NCBI GenBank assembly: GCA_051745305.1
Contig: JBNJDY010000042.1
Span: forward strand, 1 to 13,357
Direction of reading: 5' to 3'
Length of the DNA: 13,357 nt
Origin: Saliniplasma sp051745305
GTDB taxonomy: Archaea; Thermoplasmatota; Thermoplasmata; Halarchaeoplasmatales; Halarchaeoplasmataceae
Below are positions 1 through 5,554 of the stretch, one piece after another. A program made the position numbers and the translations under genes. Each line of letters begins with the position of its first letter. Within the stretch, counting starts at the first letter, position 1. The notes beneath the pieces were generated by a model. It ran no database searches. It was not told the origin of the DNA and saw nothing but the letters and a program-made list of their open reading frames with translations.

Positions 1-992
1 ATCCGGACCTTGTAGATCCCGATTCGGATTATTACGTGGAAAGGATAGCTAGAGCGGTCAGGCACGATGAACATCTTGAGAGACAAAATGGCGGATTGAC
101 CCCTTCGAGAGACATGTCAGGCGATGGTATATCGAACGACAAAGCAGAAGACATGACCCGAGACGGTATGCCTACGTGGTATGAGAAAGAGTACGGTGTT
201 AATAATCCTGCGGGCCGTGGATGGCAGCATCCTTATCTACATAACGAACGGTACGCGGTGTTGGTAGCATCTGGAGATAAAGACGAGGATAGAAATTATC
301 CCGGATTCTGGAATGACATTCATTATCTGTACAAGGTGCTCGTCGATGACTACAATTATATCGAAGATAATGTATACTTATTGTATTCAGAGTGGAACGG
401 TGTAGATCATTCTGATGGATGCGAATATATAGATGACGAAGCGTCTTGGGATGGAGTAGAAAGAACGTTGGAAAATATCAGTAAGAGAATTACAACAAAC
501 GACTTCCTCACGATAGCTATGAGCGGACACGGTAGCAGTGATGGTTACTTCCATTTTGCAGATGAAGATAGCGTAGATAGCGATGCTAAAGAATATGATG
601 AATTCAACCCCTATCTCGATAATATGAGTTATAATAGGATGGCAGTGATGATAAGTGCTTGTTACAGTGGAACTGCTATCCAACCACTAAGTGGAATAAA
701 CAGGATCATAATGACCTCGGCTGCTGAGGATGAAACGTCATATATGACTTTAGGAACATCGGAATCCAGCGCCTTCTTTTATGAAGGGAGACGACATCGT
801 ATGTTGGGTTTGATCGTGGATGTTTATGAGGGCATGTTCAGGAACCTGGGTTCTCAGGAAGCTCCTCGTTACCTTTATTATGCATTCCTTAGAGGTAAGT
901 GGGCCGCCGAAAACAATAAATCTCTAAGAACCGATGCATCATCAAACCCTCAGATAACCAATGTTTGGACAGCAGATTGGACGTACCTATGA
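1..992 (+). CDS. Secreted caspase-like cysteine peptidase (clan CD, C13/legumain-type), 5' end missing
   Basis: The reading frame is open from the first full codon at position 3, so the N-terminus, probably with an export signal, lies outside the window; the GTG at 36 is only an internal codon. Numbered from that codon, residues 26-46 hold Asp-rich loops (DMSGDGISND, DMTRDGMPTWYE), and DPDSD lies just upstream; these resemble thrombospondin type 3 calcium-binding repeats common in exported archaeal proteins. The peptidase domain starts near residue 70 (RYAVLVASGD). It shows the clan CD catalytic pair: His165 in MSGHGSSDGYF and Cys209 in ISACYSGTAI, each after a hydrophobic strand. Clan CD enzymes cleave proteins after specific residues; the specificity here cannot be read. 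The stop overlaps an ATG (989) in the next gene's frame, suggesting one transcript. Family assignment is confident; function in surface protein processing is inference. Confidence 0.82.
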   Translation, partial: PDLVDPDSDYYVERIARAVRHDEHLERQNGGLTPSRDMSGDGISNDKAEDMTRDGMPTWYEKEYGVNNPAGRGWQHPYLHNERYAVLVASGDKDEDRNYPGFWNDIHYLYKVLVDDYNYIEDNVYLLYSEWNGVDHSDGCEYIDDEASWDGVERTLENISKRITTNDFLTIAMSGHGSSDGYFHFADEDSVDSDAKEYDEFNPYLDNMSYNRMAVMISACYSGTAIQPLSGINRIIMTSAAEDETSYMTLGTSESSAFFYEGRRHRMLGLIVDVYEGMFRNLGSQEAPRYLYYAFLRGKWAAENNKSLRTDASSNPQITNVWTADWTYL

Positions 993-1024
993 CGGTGATA
1001 AGAAATAATCGAGTTGGTATAAAT

Positions 1025-1606
1025 ATGGATAAAAAAAAGTTGAAATGGATCGCAATACTCGTCTCCTTTTTGATCGTCTTAGCGGGTATATCTGTATATC
1101 TCTATATCTCATTACCTGAACCAAGTGAAGGTATTGTTCATATTAGTGCTGATTTTTCTGTGGAAAGTCGGGAAGATGTATGGGTGCTGACAGTCGATGA
1201 GATGGTTGCAGAGGATGGAAAATCATTTTCAGCTATATCGTATGAGCTATTGAGGTTAAGGGTAACTCATGTCCAAAAAACTCAGGATTATGATGTTAAC
1301 ATGAGTGAGATAAAGGACAACTGGTCAAACGAATATTGGGAAAAACGATCGAAGGAAACAGTAAAAATGAATCGTATTATCTGGAGAGATGTTACTGGGG
1401 ATAAAAAGTTGTCTATAGGTGACGAGATAATAATGGAAAAGGAAGGTGGGGAAGATGGTACAATTTCACCTGGTTATAAACTATATATATTTGGAAGCAC
1501 CGATGAGGGATATTATTGTATTTCAAAAAGTTTAGAATTACCAAATAATAGTTTACTTTCGATCGATAACTACGAAATGAATATGATGAGACTAATTGAA
1601 CCCTGA
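1025..1606 (+). CDS. Small membrane-anchored extracytoplasmic protein with a dockerin-like loop
   Basis: The predicted product is 193 residues. It begins MDKKKLKW and continues into about 19 hydrophobic residues (IAILVSFLIVLAGISVYLYI), a typical uncleaved signal anchor, so the rest should lie outside the cell. Near the middle, DVTGDKKLSIGD has Asp/Thr/Asp/Asp at loop positions 1, 3, 5 and 12, matching a dockerin or EF-hand calcium loop; only one copy is present. I recognise no family. The start at 1025 puts the anchor at the N-terminus. The alternative ATG at 989 overlaps the upstream stop by 4 bp, adds 12 residues, and would favour translational coupling with the peptidase gene; a TTG at 965 is less likely. 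Neither start has a strong Shine-Dalgarno site. Shared location with the peptidase suggests a partner, substrate or anchor, which is inference. Confidence 0.65.
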   Translation: MDKKKLKWIAILVSFLIVLAGISVYLYISLPEPSEGIVHISADFSVESREDVWVLTVDEMVAEDGKSFSAISYELLRLRVTHVQKTQDYDVNMSEIKDNWSNEYWEKRSKETVKMNRIIWRDVTGDKKLSIGDEIIMEKEGGEDGTISPGYKLYIFGSTDEGYYCISKSLELPNNSLLSIDNYEMNMMRLIEP

Positions 1607-1691
1607 CACCGACTTGTTCAAGTTGAGCGAAGAAAAGAAGATGAAGTTGTTCGAAGGCCTGGATAAGAGGTTGTCCGGTTTGAAGGCTTAA
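1596..1691 (+). pseudogene. Possible 3' remnant of a lost gene (about 31 codons)
   Basis: Directly behind the preceding gene, and overlapping its last codons in another frame, is an open stretch ending in TAA at 1689-1691. It reads protein-like: NPDTDLFKLSEEKK, then MKLFEGLDKRLSGLKA. The composition is a charged amphipathic helix, with Lys/Glu/Leu codons like those of the neighbouring genes. No convincing start precedes it; a stop at 1593-1595 closes the frame. This is what the tail of a gene would look like if the two upstream genes had been inserted or rearranged next to it. It is too short to identify, and chance is a real alternative. Confidence 0.3.
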
Positions 1692-1832
1692 GTTTATCGC
1701 AAGAAATAACGATAGCTGGATCTTGCTATTAGGTACGTAAATAAATGAATCAGTGTTTTACCGACGATGATACCATTCTATCTAGACATGGCAGGTAATA
1801 AACTCTCAGATATCCTAAACTTATCAGTAACA

Positions 1833-1842
1833 TTTATAAATA
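1833..1842 (+). promoter_or_regulatory. TATA box of the ribosomal protein operon
   Basis: The sequence tttataaata matches an archaeal TATA box. Transcription would be expected to start about 25 bp downstream, near 1862, giving a leader of roughly 50 nt before the rpl18e start at 1914. The rest of 1692-1832 shows only a weak hairpin (gatagc 1711-1716 with gctatt 1725-1730) and nothing else I can interpret. Confidence 0.6.
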
Positions 1843-1873
1843 CCATCTTCTCTGCAACGGCATACACGCATAA

Positions 1874-1906
1874 AACAGGAGGATTTCTCCTGTTACGTCG
1901 GAGGAG
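1874..1906 (+). promoter_or_regulatory. Leader hairpin overlapping an anti-Shine-Dalgarno switch, upstream of rpl18e
   Basis: Positions 1874-1881 (aacaggag) and 1887-1894 (ctcctgtt) form a perfect 8-bp stem with a 5-nt loop (gattt). The true Shine-Dalgarno site of rpl18e, GGAGGA at 1900-1905, follows closely. The 3' arm CTCC can pair either with AGGAG of its own stem or with GGAG of the Shine-Dalgarno site, so the two structures exclude each other. This geometry suits translational control of the operon by a ribosomal protein, but that role is inference; the pairing itself is seen in the sequence. Confidence 0.5.
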
Positions 1907-1913
1907 TCAGATT

Positions 1914-2276
1914 ATGACGATAGAAAATAAGACTAATCCTAACCTTGTGCGTCTGATAAAAGACCTCAAGGAGATGGCAAGAGAGAAGAACGCCCCCATC
2001 TGGCGAGACGTGGCGGAAAGGTTGGAAAAACCCTCTAGTAACTGGGCAGAAGTAAACCTTTCTTTGATCCAAAGACACGCCGATGAGGATGAGATGATCA
2101 TAGTGCCAGGAAAGGTACTCGGTTCAGGATACCTTACCAAGAAAGTGACCGTTGGGTCCTTCAAAGCCAGTCATAGTGCCAAAGAAAGCATTAAAGAAGC
2201 TGGCGGTAAGCATATGAGCATCCGAGACCTGGCTGAACAGAACCCAGAAGGAAGCGAAATCAAATTGATGGGATGA
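1914..2276 (+). CDS. rpl18e: Large ribosomal subunit protein eL18 (L18e)
   Basis: This 120-residue protein is a component of the large ribosomal subunit in archaea and eukaryotes. The N-terminal pattern NPNLVRLIKDL, then APIWRDVAERLEKP, and later VPGKVLGSGYLTKKVTV and SFKASHSAKESI, follow the archaeal L18e family, and the length is normal. The ATG at 1914 is chosen because GGAGGA at 1900-1905 lies at the right distance. The frame stays open back to 1767, but that extension runs across the TATA box and leader hairpin and reads like noncoding sequence. It is the first gene of an operon, with rpl13 starting 4 bp after its stop. This order (L18e, L13, S9, RpoN) is a conserved archaeal cluster. 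Confidence 0.96.
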   Translation: MTIENKTNPNLVRLIKDLKEMAREKNAPIWRDVAERLEKPSSNWAEVNLSLIQRHADEDEMIIVPGKVLGSGYLTKKVTVGSFKASHSAKESIKEAGGKHMSIRDLAEQNPEGSEIKLMG

Positions 2277-2280
2277 TAAC

Positions 2281-2691
2281 ATGAAGGTTTATGATGGAGA
2301 AGGTAAAATTTTAGGTAGATTGGCTACGAAGATCGCTGAAGAACTCTTGTCAGGCGAGGATGTTAGAGTAGTCAATGCAGAAAAAGTGTTCATTACTGGA
2401 GACAAGATCACGATCTTAGAGGATTACAAGAAAAAGCGTGAAAGAGGTAAGATAAGAAAAGGTCCTTATTACCCTCGCAGACCGGAAAGGATATTCAAAC
2501 GTTCGGTTAGAGGTATGCTCCCTTATCAACAACCTAGGGGACGAAAAGCATTTAAAAGATTAAGAGCATACATCGGAGTGCCAAGCGAGTTCGAAGGTAA
2601 AGAGTTCCTTGGTGATGAAGTCAAGACCACTGAAACGAGCAGAGGGTTAACCCTCGAAGAGATATCAAAACATCTCGGAGCTAACTTTTAG
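2281..2691 (+). CDS. rpl13: Large ribosomal subunit protein uL13 (L13)
   Basis: The 136-residue product is uL13, an early-assembling protein of the large subunit that binds 23S rRNA. It opens with KVYDGEGKILGRLATKIAEEL and VVNAEKVFITGDK, the family's N-terminal core. YYPRRPERIFKRSVRGMLP and KAFKRLRAYIGVP give the conserved basic rRNA-binding region; the archaeal form lacks the bacterial-type N-terminal extension. It starts 4 bp after rpl18e and ends 11 bp before rps9, so the genes are almost certainly co-transcribed and probably translationally coupled. Confidence 0.96.
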   Translation: MKVYDGEGKILGRLATKIAEELLSGEDVRVVNAEKVFITGDKITILEDYKKKRERGKIRKGPYYPRRPERIFKRSVRGMLPYQQPRGRKAFKRLRAYIGVPSEFEGKEFLGDEVKTTETSRGLTLEEISKHLGANF

Positions 2692-2702
2692 AGGTATCAT
2701 AT

Positions 2703-3110
2703 ATGGGAGAAAAAGAAGTTTTAACCCGGACAGGCAAAAAGAAAGAAGCTATCGCAAAAGCCACTATCCGTTCAGGTAAAGGCAGGATCAGGATCAACAG
2801 TAAACCTTTGGAGATATTCACTCCAGAGATGGCTAAACTCAAGATCATGGAGCCTATCCAGCTCGTCGGTGATCGATCAGATAAAATAGATATGAACATC
2901 AATGTTCAAGGCGGAGGCGTTATGGGTCAGGCCGGAGCAACCAGGACTGCTGTTGCTCTATGTTTTATAGATTACTTTGACGATCCAGAACTAGAAGAAT
3001 TGTTCAAAGAATATGATAGGAGTCTTCTGGTATCCGATCCAAGAAGAAAGCTACCTAAACAGCCTATGGGTCGTGGAGCGCGGAAGAAAAGGCAGAAATC
3101 ATATCGGTGA
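2703..3110 (+). CDS. rps9: Small ribosomal subunit protein uS9 (S9)
   Basis: The 135-residue product is uS9, whose basic tail reaches the decoding region of the small subunit near the P-site tRNA. Seen here: TRTGKKKEAIAKATIRSGKG at the N-terminus, the glycine-rich VQGGGVMGQAGATRTAVA segment, and the C-terminal DPRRKLPKQPMGRGARKKRQ ending in KSYR. The terminal Lys-Ser-Tyr-Arg is the expected family ending, so the gene is complete. GAGGT at 2691-2695, overlapping the rpl13 stop codon, is its ribosome-binding site. rpoN follows after 8 bp. Confidence 0.96.
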   Translation: MGEKEVLTRTGKKKEAIAKATIRSGKGRIRINSKPLEIFTPEMAKLKIMEPIQLVGDRSDKIDMNINVQGGGVMGQAGATRTAVALCFIDYFDDPELEELFKEYDRSLLVSDPRRKLPKQPMGRGARKKRQKSYR

Positions 3111-3118
3111 TATAGAAA

Positions 3119-3307
3119 ATGATCATACCTATACGATGTTTCACTTGTGGGAAAGTCCTCGGAAACGTTTACGAGGTCTATCAAAATCGGGTAGAGCGGG
3201 GTGAAGATCCTGCTGAGGTCCTGGATGACCTAGGTGTCGAGAGATACTGCTGTAGAAGGATCATCTTGACCCACGAAGACCTGATAGATGATGTGATGGG
3301 TTACTAA
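3119..3307 (+). CDS. rpoN: DNA-directed RNA polymerase subunit N (RpoN/Rpb10)
   Basis: This 62-residue zinc-binding subunit is the counterpart of eukaryotic Rpb10 and helps assemble the RpoD-RpoL side of the archaeal polymerase. The zinc site is complete: Cys7 and Cys10 in IRCFTCGKVLG, with the adjacent Cys44-Cys45 in RYCCRRIILTH. The length is typical. GGTGAT at 3106-3111, overlapping the end of rps9, is its ribosome-binding site. In many archaea rpoK, enolase and rps2 come next in this cluster; here a tRNA gene and then a convergent transporter gene follow, so those genes must be elsewhere. Confidence 0.96.
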   Translation: MIIPIRCFTCGKVLGNVYEVYQNRVERGEDPAEVLDDLGVERYCCRRIILTHEDLIDDVMGY

Positions 3308-3328
3308 AAACCTATTTTTCTTTATTTT
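3308..3328 (+). terminator. T-rich tract between rpoN and the tRNA
   Basis: Tracts of four to five T (ctatttttctttatttt) fill most of the 21-bp gap. Archaeal polymerase can stop at such runs without a hairpin. Because no TATA box for the tRNA is visible in this gap, complete termination here would leave the tRNA unexpressed, so the tract may be a partial terminator or simply a processing spacer. Confidence 0.3.
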
Positions 3329-3403
3329 GGGGCCGTAGGGTAGCTTGGCCCATCCTTCTACCCCGGGGCGGTAGGAACCCGAATTCAAATTTCGGCGGCC
3401 CCA
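3329..3403 (+). tRNA. tRNA-Pro (anticodon GGG)
   Basis: A full cloverleaf can be drawn. The acceptor stem is ggggccg (3329-3335) with cggcccc (3396-3402), plus discriminator A at 3403. The D arm is gggt/atcc around agcttggccc. The anticodon stem is ctacc/ggtag around the loop ccggggc. The variable loop has 4 nt (gaac), and the T arm is ccgaa/ttcgg around ttcaaat. The loop places GGG at positions 34-36 with G37, giving tRNA-Pro, which reads CCC/CCU. The loop has C at position 33, where U is nearly universal. CCA is not encoded. There is no intron and no clear promoter of its own, so it is probably cut from the rpoN operon transcript. Confidence 0.93.
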
Positions 3404-3421
3404 TCTTTCATTTCAATTTTT
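3404..3421 (+). terminator. T-rich terminator after tRNA-Pro
   Basis: Immediately behind the discriminator base is a T-rich run ending in five T (ctttcatttcaattttt). This is the expected intrinsic stop for archaeal polymerase leaving the tRNA. The run abuts the stop codon of the convergent transporter gene. Confidence 0.45.
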
Positions 3422-4808
3422 AAGTCTTTTCTATAACTTTCTCTTTCCAGACTCCACTTCTAAGAACTATCAAACCTACTACTGCAGCTATCACATTACT
3501 TAGAGCCATCCCTATCCAAACTCCAGTAGACTGCAGACCTATTATAAGCCCCAATATCCATGTGAGCGGGACTCTCAATCCCCACAATCTAACGAGGTTC
3601 AGGATCATCTGGTACTTCGTGTGACCCGAACCTTCGAAGACAGCATTCGTGGCTCTGAAGATCCCGAAGAACGGCATACTGAACGAGAAGATCAAGAGAA
3701 ATTCCGTCCCGATCTTGATCACGTCCGGATCCTGGTTGAAGATGATTATGAACTCTTTTCGGAATAAGAATAAAACTAAAGTAAATATCGTCATGATTCC
3801 AGATAGAGCTAAAATACCTTTTTTTACTACCTCGGAAGAGCGTTCTTTGTTACCGGCACCTAAATTTTGCCCCACCATGGTGGTCATAGCCACCGCTAAA
3901 CCTCCCATGAATATGAACATCAGTCCCAGTATCTTGTCTCCAGCGTTGTAGGCTGCTAGAGATGCTTCACTGTTAGCCACTCTTGCTATTACAAAGGTGA
4001 GTATCACGAATCCGAAGGCTGTGCCGCTGTTACCTATACTAGCAGGTGCTCCTATCTTCAAAAATTTCTTCAACCTTTTGAAGTCAGGTTTCATATTTTT
4101 TAGTTTTAATTTAATATCCACTTTCCCACTGAATAGAAGATGAAGGGCGATGACTGCTGCTATCCCCCGTGTGACTAAGGTTGCAAAAGCCGCTCCGAAT
4201 ATACCCCACTGTGGGAAAGGCCCCCATCCGTATATCAAGAGGGGGTCAAGTATTATATTTAGACCTACAGCCACTCCGGTGATGATCATGGGTGTAACAG
4301 TGTCACCCCACGCCCTTAATAAAAAAGCGTAACCCATAAAAACGAACATGAAGGGCTGACTGATGAACGTGATTCTTATGAATATGATGCCCTGCCTAGC
4401 AACCTCTGGATTATCCACTATTACAGAGTTGATCAGAATCGGTGATATGATGTAGCCGATTATTGCGATGGTGGTCGAAAAGACCAAAAAGAACAGCATT
4501 AACTGTCCTGCATCTTTGTTCACTTCCCCGTACCTTTCCGCTCCAGTATGCTGTGATACAAGAGCTATTGCTGCGATGCCGAATCCAGTACCGATAGACA
4601 CCATCAACCATATCAAAGGCCAAGAGATCTGAGTAGCGGCTAGAGCTTCACGCCCTTCGATACCCCCCATATTTCCTAACCAGAATGTATCTGTCAGACT
4701 ATAAGCTGTTTGAAGGACTGATTCCACCATTATAGGCCATCCAAGCAGGAACAGTGTTGGGACGATCTTCCCATTTAATATATCCGGTTTCTTCTTTTCA
4801 CCAAACAC
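3420..4808 (-). CDS. MATE family efflux transporter
   Basis: The 462-residue protein has about 12 hydrophobic helices in two homologous halves, the MATE fold, and would export cationic or drug-like compounds in exchange for Na+ or H+. Family marks include VESVLQTAYSLTDTFWLGNMG in helix 1 with the acidic Asp40, RAWGDTVTP near residue 165, NIILDPLLIYG with Asp188, WGIFGAAFATL, and VGQNLGAGN in the second half. The length is normal and no break is seen. It starts at a GTG preceded on its own strand by GAGGT about 10 nt upstream. Its stop lies 17 bp beyond the 3' end of the convergent tRNA-Pro, so its transcript may run antisense through the tRNA. The substrate cannot be deduced. Confidence 0.93.
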   Translation of the reverse strand: MFGEKKKPDILNGKIVPTLFLLGWPIMVESVLQTAYSLTDTFWLGNMGGIEGREALAATQISWPLIWLMVSIGTGFGIAAIALVSQHTGAERYGEVNKDAGQLMLFFLVFSTTIAIIGYIISPILINSVIVDNPEVARQGIIFIRITFISQPFMFVFMGYAFLLRAWGDTVTPMIITGVAVGLNIILDPLLIYGWGPFPQWGIFGAAFATLVTRGIAAVIALHLLFSGKVDIKLKLKNMKPDFKRLKKFLKIGAPASIGNSGTAFGFVILTFVIARVANSEASLAAYNAGDKILGLMFIFMGGLAVAMTTMVGQNLGAGNKERSSEVVKKGILALSGIMTIFTLVLFLFRKEFIIIFNQDPDVIKIGTEFLLIFSFSMPFFGIFRATNAVFEGSGHTKYQMILNLVRLWGLRVPLTWILGLIIGLQSTGVWIGMALSNVIAAVVGLIVLRSGVWKEKVIEKT

Positions 4809-4828
4809 GACCCGTTGGAAACCTCATG

Positions 4829-4840
4829 GTATATTTAAAC
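4829..4840 (-). promoter_or_regulatory. TATA box of the MATE gene
   Basis: Read on the minus strand, gtttaaatatac is a fair archaeal TATA element. It lies about 22-32 bp ahead of the GTG start, predicting transcription starting very near the start codon. The GAGGT ribosome-binding site would then be barely inside the mRNA, so an alternative upstream element such as gatatacaaat may be used. Confidence 0.4.
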
Positions 4841-4928
4841 ATTTGTATATCGGTGCAAAAGTTATTTTCATGGATTTTATTCTCGAAAATAGTAATTAAG
4901 TTCACAAGAATTCTATAAAAAATAATAA

Positions 4929-4969
4929 GGGGGGTGGGAGGGTGTTATCTTGATGTTAAGGGGTATGGG
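4929..4969 (+). other. G-rich tract with quadruplex potential
   Basis: G runs at 4929-4934 (six), 4936-4938, 4940-4942, 4960-4963 and 4967-4969 all lie on one strand in an otherwise very AT-rich interval. The first three blocks are separated by single bases, which favours a compact four-stranded structure. It sits just upstream of a TATA-like element at 4976-4985 that serves no visible gene. Folding is inferred from the pattern only. Confidence 0.4.
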
Positions 4970-5099
4970 TGACCATTATAAATAATTTTTGTTCCACATA
5001 ACACACTTATAATTATAATGTATCTATACCACATACACCAGATGTGCAGTACTTAAACCTAGATATATAGTAACTCCAGTCATATCTGTTATCGTGGTC

Positions 5100-5132
5100 A
5101 AAAATCGGTCATGTAATCATGGCGGATTTTTT
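5100..5132. terminator. Long hairpin followed by T run, possible bidirectional terminator
   Basis: The arms 5100-5113 (aaaaatcggtcatg) and 5118-5131 (catggcggattttt) pair over 14 positions with one mismatch and one G-U pair around a 4-nt loop (taat). The stem ends in A on one side and T on the other, so either strand gives a hairpin followed by U residues. It coincides with the end of the minus-strand relic and may have been its terminator. Confidence 0.4.
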
Positions 5133-5365
5133 ATAGTATTTATTAATAAAAGTGGTGTAGAATCTTCGATCATCCCTGCTGTATGACGTTCAGCCATAAC
5201 ACAGTCCCGGCTGCGGAGGAAAGATCGATATTCCTTTAGAACATATACGCTAAGATCCCGAAATAAAGTGCCAAATGTTTAACCGTTAACTAATCTGATA
5301 TCTATTTCTTGGGCTATATCGTATACAATATCGGAAAAAATATCGGTTTTCATGATATCTTCCAT
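5117..5365 (-). pseudogene. Probable decayed small gene with an internal stop
   Basis: On the minus strand an ATG at 5365 opens a frame of 28 codons (begins MEDIMKTDIFSDIVYDIAQE), hits TAA at 5281-5279, then stays open for 53 more codons in the same frame. That second part reads protein-like: TFGTLFRDLSVYVLKEYRSF, then LRSRDCVMAERHTAGMIEDS, ending TIKNPP before TGA. Both parts have balanced, structured amino-acid composition. A single nonsense change would explain the break. I do not recognise the family; a mobile-element or toxin-antitoxin remnant is possible. No clear ribosome-binding site is seen, so a chance open frame is not excluded. Confidence 0.33.
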
Positions 5366-5477
5366 TTTCTATTCCTAGTGGAGATTTAATATTGAATAAA
5401 ATAACAGATATGGTTAAATTTGATGCGGTTGAAAAATAGAAATGATGGTTAATATCAATTATGATATATATCGGGAG

Positions 5478-5486
5478 TTATAAATA
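5478..5486 (+). promoter_or_regulatory. TATA box of the helical-repeat protein gene
   Basis: The element ttataaata would place the transcription start near 5510, about 45 nt ahead of the ATG at 5555. GAGGA at 5541-5545 then serves as the ribosome-binding site. This promoter may also drive polX and ligA, which follow on the same strand. Confidence 0.55.
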
Positions 5487-5554
5487 GCAGTTCGTATATC
5501 CTTATCATCCCAATATTTGGTACAGTAATATGTGAAAAAAGAGGACGGGTATTT

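Larger units (their letters stand above)
4809..5554. other. Gene-poor AT-rich interval between divergent genes
   Basis: About 745 bp carry no intact gene. From left to right I see the MATE promoter, a G-rich plus-strand tract (4929-4969), an orphan TATA-like attataaata at 4976-4985, a perfect 12-bp palindrome ttataattataa at 5007-5018, a long hairpin at 5100-5131, a probable minus-strand gene relic (5117-5365), and the promoter and leader of the next gene. Size and content suggest a site of past gene loss or insertion. No terminal inverted repeats of an insertion sequence were recognised. Confidence 0.6.

Noticed and set aside
1711..1730. Hairpin gatagc/gctatt as a terminator
   Set aside because: The stem is only 6 bp with a G-U pair, and no T run follows it.
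1767..1913. N-terminal extension of rpl18e by 49 codons
   Set aside because: It would run across the TATA box, the leader hairpin and the Shine-Dalgarno site, and the added residues match nothing in the L18e family.
5279..5281. Stop-codon readthrough or pyrrolysine insertion in the minus-strand relic
   Set aside because: The stop is TAA; pyrrolysine uses TAG, and no readthrough signal is visible.
5400..5502. Tiny plus-strand ORFs ahead of the helical-repeat gene (for example the ATG at 5413 and at 5443)
   Set aside because: They are 9 to 14 codons long in AT-rich sequence, lack ribosome-binding sites and overlap the promoter region.
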